DNA of 7,458 nucleotides from Bordetella parapertussis (lineage in GTDB: Bacteria > Pseudomonadota > Gammaproteobacteria > Burkholderiales > Burkholderiaceae), in contig CAMDLJ010000121.1 in assembly GCA_945901665.1 (NCBI GenBank), forward strand, positions 1 through 7,458. Reading direction: 5' to 3'. The notes under the pieces are model-generated. The model was not told the DNA's origin. It made no database searches and saw only the letters and a program-made list of their open reading frames with translations. Positions within the stretch are counted from its first letter, which is position 1. Every line of letters begins with the position of its first letter. The position numbers and the translations under genes are program-made. Positions 1-5,169 of this stretch are shown here, piece after piece.

Positions 1-1463
1 GCGGCCGATTGGCGCAACCAGTACATGGCGCGCTCTGTGTTTTCTTCCACGCCGTGGCCGTAAACAAACATCATGCCCAAATAAGCCTGTGACAGGCCGT
101 GCCCCTCGGTGGCCGCCATGCGCAACCACCGCGCCCCTGCGGGGATGTCCGCTGCCACCCCTTCGCCCCACAGGTAGGCCATGCCCACTTTGTAGATGGC
201 TTGTGTCATGCCCTGCTTAGCCGCCTCCAAAAAGCAAGCAAATGCCTTTTCTGGGCTTTGTTCAGTACCGTCGCCGTTCTCGTGGGTGAGGCCCAACAAA
301 TAAGTGCCCCACATGTCCCCTTGCAAGCTGGCCAGGTGAAACAGGTTGTGGGATTTTTCATGGTCTGTCTCCACGATCTCGCCATGCATGTAAGCGGTGC
401 CGAGGGATGTTTGGCAATCGGGGTTGCCTTTGTCAGCGCCCTTTTGCATCCAATACAAGGCCTGTGCGTTGTCTTGCGCCACACCCTTTCCGATTCGCAG
501 CACATCGGCCAGTTTGCTCATGGCGGGGGTGTGGCCTTGCAGGGCTGATTGACGCATCCAATCGACCCCTTGCGACTGCTGCTCGGGTGTTTTCCCGCTC
601 CACACCAAGTGGTAGCCCAGCATCAACTGGGCATAGGCGTCTCCCAAGGCTGCACCGCGTTTGAGGTAACGCCTGCCCAATTCGGCGTCGCTATCCATCA
701 GCATGTGACGGCCATAGGCAGCACAGGCGGTTTCATTGCCAAGCCTGGCCCCCATCTGGAACCACTGCATGGCGGTTTCTTCGTCTTTGTCGCAGCCGTC
801 CCAACCGCCCCTGTGCATCTGCCCCAAAAATACACAGGCCATGCTTTCGCCTCGCTCAGCAGCTACCCGCAACAGGGGCAAGTGGCGCAGCTTTTCTTCG
901 GGGGTTTGGGCATGTTTGTGCAAGTGGTAGGCCCAGCAGTATTGGGCAAACGCGTCTGTGGACTGTCCACCCAACTCCAAGTGCCACGCGTATCGGGCTT
1001 TGTCAAAGTCAGCCCAAAAGCAGTGGGCAGACTTGTCACCCAACTCAGACGCACGCTGCCACCAAGCGATGGCGGCTTCTGGGTCTGTGGGTGCCAGAAA
1101 GCGGCCTAAATTGACCATGCATGCGGTGGAGCCCGCGTGTGCCCCTTGGCGGTACCAGTCGACACCGCGATCTGAGTCGACCTCCATGCCATAGCCCAAC
1201 CGGTACCAGCGCCCCAGGTGGAACATGGCGTTGCCGTCCCCCTGCCCTGCGAGCTCCGTGAGCGCGGCCACGGCTTGGCCAAACAGGCGGGGCGCATCGG
1301 TTTGACCTTGGTAGCGCTCTGCGCTTTCAAAGGCTTGCTCTTGCTGCGCAAAACGATTGCGCACGTGGCGGATGTAGTCCAAAAAATCCAGCGGATTGGT
1401 GCTCTCGCTGATGCAGGACCAAACCAGTTGGTCAATGTCTTGGTGTGTCTTTATTTCCAGCAT
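1..1463 (-). CDS. Sel1-repeat (SLR/TPR-like) protein, 3' end beyond window
   Basis: The minus strand is open from the ATG at 1463 to the window edge, giving 487 complete codons and no stop, so the C-terminus is missing. After an N-terminal segment of about 75 residues without repeats, Sel1-like helical repeats of about 36 residues follow. Clear ones lie near residues 77-113, 207-243, 276-311, 312-347, 348-383, 384-419, 420-455 and 456-487. They show the family pattern: LG or VG, then G-x-GV, then W/F with basic residues, then A-x-x-G (for example GKGVAQD, GEGVAAD, GHGVEEN). Such repeats form protein-binding solenoids and are not enzymes. No signal peptide or membrane segment is visible, so it is probably cytoplasmic. 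The start is fixed by AAGGAG at 1470-1475, six bases upstream. The gene follows the hydrolase gene after 114 bp, with a palindrome at 1506-1520 in the gap. Partner and pathway are unknown. Confidence 0.93.
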   Translation of the reverse strand, partial: MLEIKTHQDIDQLVWSCISESTNPLDFLDYIRHVRNRFAQQEQAFESAERYQGQTDAPRLFGQAVAALTELAGQGDGNAMFHLGRWYRLGYGMEVDSDRGVDWYRQGAHAGSTACMVNLGRFLAPTDPEAAIAWWQRASELGDKSAHCFWADFDKARYAWHLELGGQSTDAFAQYCWAYHLHKHAQTPEEKLRHLPLLRVAAERGESMACVFLGQMHRGGWDGCDKDEETAMQWFQMGARLGNETACAAYGRHMLMDSDAELGRRYLKRGAALGDAYAQLMLGYHLVWSGKTPEQQSQGVDWMRQSALQGHTPAMSKLADVLRIGKGVAQDNAQALYWMQKGADKGNPDCQTSLGTAYMHGEIVETDHEKSHNLFHLASLQGDMWGTYLLGLTHENGDGTEQSPEKAFACFLEAAKQGMTQAIYKVGMAYLWGEGVAADIPAGARWLRMAATEGHGLSQAYLGMMFVYGHGVEENTERAMYWLRQSA

Positions 1464-1505
1464 GTCTGACTCCTTGTGTGGCAGGGTCAGCTTAGGTTTT
1501 GCCAG

Positions 1506-1520
1506 GCTCAAATGGTGAGC
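1506..1520. promoter_or_regulatory. Candidate operator, GCTCA-N5-TGAGC palindrome (site 1)
   Basis: A perfect 5+5 inverted repeat with a 5-base spacer (AATGG) lies 43 bp upstream of the Sel1-repeat gene start. The same arms with the same spacing recur at 2714-2728. Symmetry, spacing and promoter-proximal location fit a dimeric repressor or activator site. No regulator gene is visible in the window, so the assignment is an inference. Confidence 0.45.
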
Positions 1521-1577
1521 TTGGGGGCCAAGATGGAGGCTTTTAATCCGCTTGAAATGAGCTTAAAAGTTCACCAT

Positions 1578-2141
1578 TCAGGTCAACCTGCGGTCCAACA
1601 GCTGGGTGATGTAGCCGCGATCAATGGCGTGGCCTGAACCCGGGACCACATGGGCTTGCACACCCCACATTTGGGCCAGGGCGAGCACGTTGGTGGGGTT
1701 GCTTTGCCAGTCTTCGCTGCCCACGTGAAACTCGGCGTTTTGGGGGATGGGGTATGTGCCGTTCTTGGCCATTTCATAAAGCAAGTCGGCTCGGGGCGGA
1801 ATGAAGTTCAAGTGGGTCTTACCTTGGAGCTCATCACTACCAAACTCACCCACAATGGGTGAGAGCAACAGCACCCGGCCTGCAAAGGGCGGCATCTGAG
1901 CCTGTGCGTGCATGAACAAATATGCACCAAATGAATTGGCAATGACCTGGGCGTCGCTTTGCGCAAAGTGGGCCGTCAAGTCCTGGGCAATCACCTCCAC
2001 CTGTTGGCCAAAGGGCAAGCGGTTGAATTCCCCCACCGTCTCGCGCCCCATCACCTCATGGCCGCGCGCCAACAAGGCAGCACCCAGTCCCTTGTGTAGC
2101 TCGCCACCGTGGCCTGGCAGGTAGTAGATCGGTTTTTTCAT
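1578..2141 (-). CDS. Small alpha/beta-hydrolase-fold protein
   Basis: This 187-residue protein has the marks of a compact alpha/beta hydrolase. The N-terminal strand and oxyanion loop read YYLPGHGG (residues 6-13). The nucleophile elbow is A-N-S-F-G-A, with Ser70 in a variant of GxSxG whose first Gly is Ala. A candidate acidic residue is Asp144 in GSEDW. The catalytic His is probably His171 in GSGHAID. The length fits small single-domain serine hydrolases of the RBBP9/YdeN kind, which act as esterases or peptidase-like enzymes. The substrate cannot be inferred. There is no signal peptide, so it is probably cytoplasmic. Its ATG overlaps the stop of the upstream HD-domain gene (ATGA at 2141-2138) and there is no strong Shine-Dalgarno sequence, which points to translational coupling. 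Confidence 0.9.
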   Translation of the reverse strand: MKKPIYYLPGHGGELHKGLGAALLARGHEVMGRETVGEFNRLPFGQQVEVIAQDLTAHFAQSDAQVIANSFGAYLFMHAQAQMPPFAGRVLLLSPIVGEFGSDELQGKTHLNFIPPRADLLYEMAKNGTYPIPQNAEFHVGSEDWQSNPTNVLALAQMWGVQAHVVPGSGHAIDRGYITQLLDRRLT

Positions 2142-2653
2142 GAGGGCTCAATGCCAAAGTCGCGGTCAGAATATGAGCGGACACTGCGGCTCCAGGCATA
2201 GGCCTTTTTGATGTGCTTGGCGGCGTGCTCAGACATATAAAGTGGGCTTGGCGTGATGCCCACGCGGCCAAGATCGAGCCGATCGCCATCCCAGCAAGAC
2301 TGAACCGTCTCGTCCGGGTGCACCCGCCCTCCGCTGTGGTGGCGTATGGCGTGGCACAACTTGTCCAGTTGACTGCCTGTGAGGCTGTAATGGCTGTGGT
2401 TCAGTGACGCTGCATAGGCGGCCGCTCGCTCGCCATGAGCCGTATCCGTGAACTCGTTTTCTCGCTGGCTGTCGTGCAAAAAAGAAAACAACTCCACCAC
2501 CAGCAAGTCAGCCCCCCGCGCTTTCCCAATGGTCATGGCGTGCTGTCTCACCCTCGCCCAATGCGCCGGGCCGTGATCCCCATCGCGGTCCAGTCGGAAC
2601 TGGTTCAAGATGGTTTGCAAAAGGGCTTTGCGATCAAAGGGCGTAGGGGTCAT
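2138..2653 (-). CDS. HD-domain phosphohydrolase-like protein
   Basis: The 171-residue product carries the ordered metal-binding signature of HD-domain proteins: GPAHWARV with His31, FLHDS with the His60-Asp61 doublet, HAIRHH (residues 101-106), and a closing Asp in WDGDRLDLGR (Asp124 likely). Characterised HD enzymes hydrolyse phosphate mono- or diesters, often of nucleotides. The substrate of this stand-alone version is unknown. It is the first gene of a leftward unit and is joined to the hydrolase gene by a 4-base overlap. No convincing Shine-Dalgarno sequence precedes the ATG at 2653, so a different start is possible, but the first motif at residue 31 requires a start close to this one. 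The 114 bp to the divergent gene at 2768 hold a candidate operator at 2714-2728. Confidence 0.92.
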   Translation of the reverse strand: MTPTPFDRKALLQTILNQFRLDRDGDHGPAHWARVRQHAMTIGKARGADLLVVELFSFLHDSQRENEFTDTAHGERAAAYAASLNHSHYSLTGSQLDKLCHAIRHHSGGRVHPDETVQSCWDGDRLDLGRVGITPSPLYMSEHAAKHIKKAYAWSRSVRSYSDRDFGIEPS

Positions 2654-2713
2654 TGCAGGGAGGCTTTACCGAAGGGTTCATTGGGTTGATGGCTAAAGTG
2701 TCCATGCCTGTGA

Positions 2714-2728
2714 GCTCATCTTTTGAGC
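2714..2728. promoter_or_regulatory. Candidate operator, GCTCA-N5-TGAGC palindrome (site 2), divergent promoter region
   Basis: The arms are the same as at 1506-1520 and the spacer is again 5 bases (TCTTT). Here the symmetry extends one base on each side (AGCTCA/TGAGCT, 2713-2729). It lies between two divergent genes, 61 bp from the HD-gene start and 40 bp from the small-protein gene start. A TTGACA hexamer follows at 2731-2736. A matching -10 hexamer would fall on the ribosome-binding site of the plus-strand gene, so I do not call a promoter from it. Confidence 0.5.
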
Positions 2729-2767
2729 TTTTGACACCATAGCATTCAAGAAATCAAGGAGAAAACC

Positions 2768-3013
2768 ATGTCTTTCTGGCAGATCTTGGGCCGACTGGCC
2801 ATTTCAAATGAGGGCGAAACCATTCAACGCGTGAGCGATGAAACATACGTCAGCAACAGCGGGGTGACCTATACCCAGCTGGGGCCGAACACGGTGGGAA
2901 CGGATGGCTCGGTTTTCACGCAAATGGGCAGCCACAGTTCTGACGGCAGCACCCGTGTGGGGGACACGGCGACGGGGCTTGGGGCTGTTTTCAATGATGA
3001 CGAGGAATGGTAA
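2768..3013 (+). CDS. Small Gly/Ser/Thr-rich protein with duplicated TYTQxG / VFTQxG motif
   Basis: The 81-residue product is preceded by a strong AAGGAG (2756-2761), six bases before the ATG. It begins with a short possibly amphipathic segment (MSFWQILGRLA). It then has two related beta-strand-like units, VTYTQLG (about residues 33-39) and SVFTQMG (about 48-54), each followed by Gly, Ser, Thr and Asp-rich turns. It ends GAVFNDDEEW. There is no signal peptide, membrane helix or cysteine. The regular spacing suggests a small beta-solenoid or beta-sheet protein, and the pattern resembles small uncharacterised bacterial proteins, but I cannot name a family or function. The 3' end overlaps the presumed start of the broken nucleotidase gene, so the two were probably co-expressed. 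A truncated copy of residues about 26-49 lies at 3797-3870. Confidence 0.85.
   Translation: MSFWQILGRLAISNEGETIQRVSDETYVSNSGVTYTQLGPNTVGTDGSVFTQMGSHSSDGSTRVGDTATGLGAVFNDDEEW
2842..2915 (+). repeat. Repeat copy A (inside the 81-residue protein gene)
   Basis: This segment encodes about residues 26-49 of the small protein (TY-VSNSG-VTYTQLGPN-TVGTDGS). By hand alignment it matches 3797-3870 without gaps at 60 of 74 positions. It is the intact, presumably original context of the repeat. Confidence 0.8.
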
Positions 3014-3250
3014 GACCCATTTGCCAATACTTTATGTAGACATGGAAAACGTCCTGGTGGGTTTTCCTTCGGGTATTGCCCGAATTTCTGACGAGCTTCA
3101 AAGCGACACGATGATCAACTTGATGAAGTGTCAGGCATCTTTAGCCTAATCAACCAATACCAACTGCCATTGAAAGCTACGATTACCTAGCACGCCACTT
3201 TGATACATACATTCTTTCCATGGCATCCAAGGAAATTATGCGACCATCGG
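2994..3250 (+). pseudogene. Broken 5'(3')-deoxyribonucleotidase (NT5C-type HAD phosphatase)
   Basis: Three consecutive frames together spell the N-terminal half of an NT5C-family nucleotidase. Frame one (to about 3118) gives PILYVDMENVLVGFPSGIA, the family's motif I region. Frame two (3119-3168) gives LDEVSGIFSLI. Frame three (3169-3250) gives LARHFDTYILS, the stretch leading to motif II. At least two indels separate them, and stops follow in each frame. The general acid of DxDxV is changed to Glu (DMEN), and the expected ILSTAPW is decayed to ILSMASK. The C-terminal half, with its HHK and DDR motifs, is absent. Intact relatives dephosphorylate deoxyribonucleotides. The probable old start is the double ATG at 2994/2997 inside the end of the small-protein gene; an ATG at 3007 is an alternative. 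The family call is from recalled consensus, not a search. Confidence 0.75.
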
Positions 3251-3365
3251 TATTGCGGATATGAAAGGCATGTTAGAGATAGATGATTTAGATTCCCATG
3301 AGTTGCCAATTTACACAGGGAACGGACTGAACGTTGACTACCGTGGCTTATTGCGCATTGACTAG
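3204..3365 (+). other. Unassigned short open stretch between nucleotidase relic and HAD gene
   Basis: This frame is open for 53 codons from after a TGA at 3201 to a TAG at 3363-3365, with an internal ATG at 3261. It reads GMLEIDDLDSHELP and then YTGNGLNVDYRG. It is in the same frame as the downstream HAD gene, separated from it only by the TAG. It does not match the expected C-terminus of the nucleotidase. No ribosome-binding site precedes the ATG. It could be a fragment of another lost gene or chance. I recognise no family. Confidence 0.25.
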
Positions 3366-3377
3366 ACACTCATAGAC

Positions 3378-3797
3378 ATGACTCAGAAGCACCTATATCT
3401 CGACTTTGATGGAGTCTTGCATCCGAACTTTGTCGGCAAAGGTCAGTTGTTTTCCCATATGCCGAAGTTGACCAAAGCCGTGGAGGGGAAGCCTTTGTGC
3501 ATAGCCATTTCATCGAGTTGGAGGTTCCATGAGAATTTCGACTACCTAAAAAGTCTATTCCCACCCGTAATTCGAAGTCAAGTAGTTGGATGTACCGGGC
3601 CAGCGCATATAGGAAAATGGCCTCGCTGGAATGAAATTAAGAGACACGCAACTGCGCACGGAGTCACGGATTGGATTGCACTAGATGATGCCTTTATGGA
3701 GTTCCCGCCGGAATGTAAAGAACTCATCCTCTGCGATGGGAGGACCGGTCTACAAGACCTTCAAATACAGCAACTGGTCGATTGGATAAAAGACTGA
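3378..3797 (+). CDS. Small HAD-superfamily protein (HAD_SAK-like)
   Basis: The 139-residue protein keeps the order of HAD phosphatase motifs. Motif I is LYLDFDGVLHP, with Asp9 as nucleophile and Asp11 as general acid. Motif II is ISSSWRF (Ser45-Ser47). A basic residue follows in WPRWNEIKRH, and the acidic metal-binding motif IV is WIALDDA (Asp103, Asp104). The DFDGVLHP plus SSSWR pairing resembles the short HAD domains linked to Swiss Army Knife RNA-repair proteins and many lone bacterial homologues. Activity is presumably phosphatase and the substrate is unknown. All catalytic positions are present, so it may be functional. The ATG at 3378 is the only start after an in-frame stop at 3363, yet no Shine-Dalgarno sequence is visible. 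Its TGA stop coincides with the first base of the repeat copy at 3797. Composition is AT-richer than the left-hand genes. Confidence 0.88.
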   Translation: MTQKHLYLDFDGVLHPNFVGKGQLFSHMPKLTKAVEGKPLCIAISSSWRFHENFDYLKSLFPPVIRSQVVGCTGPAHIGKWPRWNEIKRHATAHGVTDWIALDDAFMEFPPECKELILCDGRTGLQDLQIQQLVDWIKD

Positions 3798-3870
3798 ACA
3801 TACTTCAACAACACTGGGTTGACCTATACCCAGATGGGTCCGACACCGGTAGGAACGGATAGCTCTATTT
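3797..3870 (+). pseudogene. Repeat copy B: truncated relic of the 81-residue protein gene
   Basis: This 74-bp ungapped match to 2842-2915 starts at the last base of the HAD gene's TGA. In the corresponding frame it reads TYFNNTGLTYTQMG then PVGTDSS, so protein-level similarity is retained. It lacks the first 25 codons and everything after the GTDGS equivalent. There is no start codon context or ribosome-binding site, so it is not expected to make a product. Its codon frame is the same as that of the HAD gene. It indicates an old duplication of the small-protein gene, or recombination that placed the HAD gene between two copies. Confidence 0.8.
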
Positions 3871-3930
3871 GTATTAGTGCAGGCAATAGACGATCACTTG
3901 CGCTCTTAAATAAATGCGTAGAATCAGACC

Positions 3931-4045
3931 AACATCAAGAAAAGGGCCACCGCCCTTGCCAACCTGCCTACTCGGGCAAGGTGGACAAAGGATGTGGTCT
4001 TCGGACAACCAAGCGAGGCAAAGCCCGCTTGACGGGCTTTTTGCA
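3931..4045 (+). ncRNA. Candidate structured small RNA or 3' leader ending at terminator
   Basis: This non-coding stretch folds well on paper. A 7-bp stem CCTTGCC/GGCAAGG (3954-3960 with 3975-3981) is extended by CCA/TGG (3947-3949 with 3982-3984) across a bulge. A TTCG tetraloop stem follows (GTC-TTCG-GAC, about 3997-4006), then the intrinsic terminator. A weak promoter-like pair, TTGCGC at 3898-3903 and TAGAAT at 3919-3924, lies just upstream, but its 15-base spacing is short. It may instead be the structured 3' end of the upstream operon's mRNA. I recognise no known RNA family. Confidence 0.3.
4020..4043 (+). terminator. Rho-independent terminator
   Basis: A perfect 8-bp stem AAAGCCCG/CGGGCTTT (4020-4027 with 4033-4040) encloses a 5-base loop, CTTGA, and runs into a short T tract. 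It would end transcripts from the 2768-3870 block or from the candidate RNA before it. AAGCG at 4011-4015 can pair with CGCTT at 4026-4030, an alternative fold that competes with the terminator stem. Confidence 0.8.
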
Positions 4046-4068
4046 TGGTCGATCACGGTTTTCATGGT

Positions 4069-4116
4069 TTGGTCAACCCACTGACCGGGGGGATTTGTTC
4101 CAGATTGCGGCCCCCG
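4069..4116 (+). promoter_or_regulatory. Hairpin-rich leader of the 4151 gene
   Basis: Two inverted repeats lie in the 107 bp between the terminator and the gene start. One is GGTCA-N6-TGACC (4071-4075 with 4082-4086, extendable by GU pairs). The other is CGGGGG-N19-CCCCCG (4086-4091 with 4111-4116). They share base 4086, so they compete at the edge. Neither covers the ribosome-binding site at 4140-4144. No ligand-binding RNA class is recognised, and a regulatory role is only possible. Confidence 0.3.
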
Positions 4117-4150
4117 CCATCAAGGCAATGCCGCTAAACAGGAGATTCGT

Positions 4151-5002
4151 ATGCGTAAGCTCAACTGCCGTCCCGGTGATCTGGCAATCGTTGTGGAGGC
4201 CTTCAACCCGGTCAATATTGGCAATATCGTCAACGTGCTGTCCAAGCACAGAGACCAGATGGCCTTGGTCTGTCCTGAAGATGACGTGATATGGCTTGTC
4301 CAAGCCACACACCCCATGACTTATGAGAAGCGGGGCAAGATCACCCGCAGGAAGAAGGGTGCTGTCCCAGACTCACAACTCAGGCCCATACGGGGCTACC
4401 CCTTGGGTAAAGACATTGCCGTTGGGGTCATCGAAGCCCACGCAAAAAAAGAAGGCAAGCTGCGTGAGTTCGTGGTGGATGAATATGGAACCATTTCAGA
4501 CCCGGTGTCATTTGAACCAACCAACGCAGAGGTCTTTGACCTTGAGGAGTACCAATCCATTGACACCCTGATTGAGACCGTTGAGCTTTGCCCACCCCTG
4601 CTGAACCACTTTCAACAGTTGGCCTGGGAAAAGAAAAATGAACTGTCTGCGTCAGGCGGCAATCTGCTGGAAGCTTTGAGTGATGAAGATTTTGGCTGGC
4701 GCAACTGGATTACCGCAGAAGGTGAAGCAGGCCTGGGTTGGTTTATCGGCCAAGTGGAGGCATGGCTGGATGAACCAGCCAGCGATGATGAGCAAACGGC
4801 CCAGCAATGCTCAGGTGTGGCCCTGGCGAAGAGGTACTTTGAATGCTTGGGCAATAAGACCATGGATGCCCTGGGCGTTCAGATCATCGAAGGTGAACAC
4901 CCCGGAAGCACATACTACGCAGCAGAACTGCGCCAGGATATTGACTATGCCAACGAAGTGGCCCGGGAAATTGGTTTGGAGTGCCGATTTAAGCGGGGTT
5001 AG
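4151..5002 (+). CDS. Two-part uncharacterised protein with N-terminal CRPGDLAIV domain
   Basis: The 283-residue protein starts at an ATG six bases after AGGAG (4140-4144). Residues about 5-82 form a small beta-rich domain: CRPGDLAIV, then N-x-G-x-IV-x-V, then a W-x-V strand, then PDSQLRPIRG. I recall this pattern from short stand-alone hypothetical proteins of Burkholderiales. From about residue 110 a separate, acidic, mostly helical part follows, rich in Glu, Trp and Leu (for example WRNWITAEGEAGLGWFIG). It ends in a segment with YAAELRQDIDYANEVAREIG. No catalytic motif, signal peptide or membrane helix is visible. Joining the short domain to a long C-terminal extension is the unusual point. 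The gene appears to be alone in its transcription unit, behind the terminator at 4020-4043. Function is unknown. Confidence 0.88.
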   Translation: MRKLNCRPGDLAIVVEAFNPVNIGNIVNVLSKHRDQMALVCPEDDVIWLVQATHPMTYEKRGKITRRKKGAVPDSQLRPIRGYPLGKDIAVGVIEAHAKKEGKLREFVVDEYGTISDPVSFEPTNAEVFDLEEYQSIDTLIETVELCPPLLNHFQQLAWEKKNELSASGGNLLEALSDEDFGWRNWITAEGEAGLGWFIGQVEAWLDEPASDDEQTAQQCSGVALAKRYFECLGNKTMDALGVQIIEGEHPGSTYYAAELRQDIDYANEVAREIGLECRFKRG

Positions 5003-5131
5003 ATCAGGAATTTTTTAACCAATTTTGGTGGATAGGGGTACGGTGCAACAGGCCTGAGCCCATTTGAAATTTGCGTTTGGGATCTGGCTCCCTTTCGCTA
5101 GGGTTCTCCCCTTAAAAACCCAACTGTAAAA

Positions 5132-5146
5132 GTGAAAATTTCTCAC
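5132..5146. promoter_or_regulatory. Candidate operator-like dyad GTGA-N7-TCAC
   Basis: An inverted repeat with an AT-rich core (AAATTTC) lies 23 bp before the ATG at 5170. Its position and symmetry would suit a repressor site. It is only one copy with 4-bp arms, so support is weak. Confidence 0.2.
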
Positions 5147-5169
5147 AATTAACTTCAATGGAACGAAAC

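Noticed and set aside
99..1109. Long open frames on the plus strand (99-548 and 549-1109)
   Set aside because: They lie wholly antisense to the continuous Sel1-repeat frame, have no family features, and are rich in residues typical of antisense translation of GC-rich genes.
206..1435. Minus-strand short frames at 505-206, 1054-863 and 1435-1106
   Set aside because: They are out of frame with the Sel1-repeat gene on the same strand and encode basic, Arg/Thr/Pro-rich sequences without repeats.
1520..1532. CTTGG-GGG-CCAAG hairpin as terminator between the hydrolase and Sel1 genes
   Set aside because: The stem is only 5 bp with a 3-base loop and no T tract follows on the minus strand.
1511..1578. 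8-bp inverted repeat AATGGTGA / TCACCATT in the gap before the Sel1 gene
   Set aside because: The arms are about 50 bp apart and the right arm reaches the hydrolase stop codon. The GCTCA-N5-TGAGC dyad explains the left arm better.
2731..2736. Perfect TTGACA as -35 box of the small-protein gene
   Set aside because: A -10 box at normal spacing would fall at about 2753-2759, on the ribosome-binding site, and no TATAAT-like hexamer is there.
3819..4289. Plus-strand open frame of 156 codons starting in the repeat relic
   Set aside because: Similarity to the small protein ends at about 3870. After that the frame runs through the structured region and terminator and overlaps the real 4151 gene in another frame.
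4612..5018. Overlapping frames within the 4151 gene (minus 4863-4612, plus 4680-5018)
   Set aside because: They are shadows of a well-supported gene with its own ribosome-binding site and an N-terminal domain pattern.
5056..5090. GAGCC ... GGCTC inverted repeat after the 4151 gene
   Set aside because: The arms are only 5 bp with a 25-base loop and no T tract, too weak for a terminator or a defined RNA.
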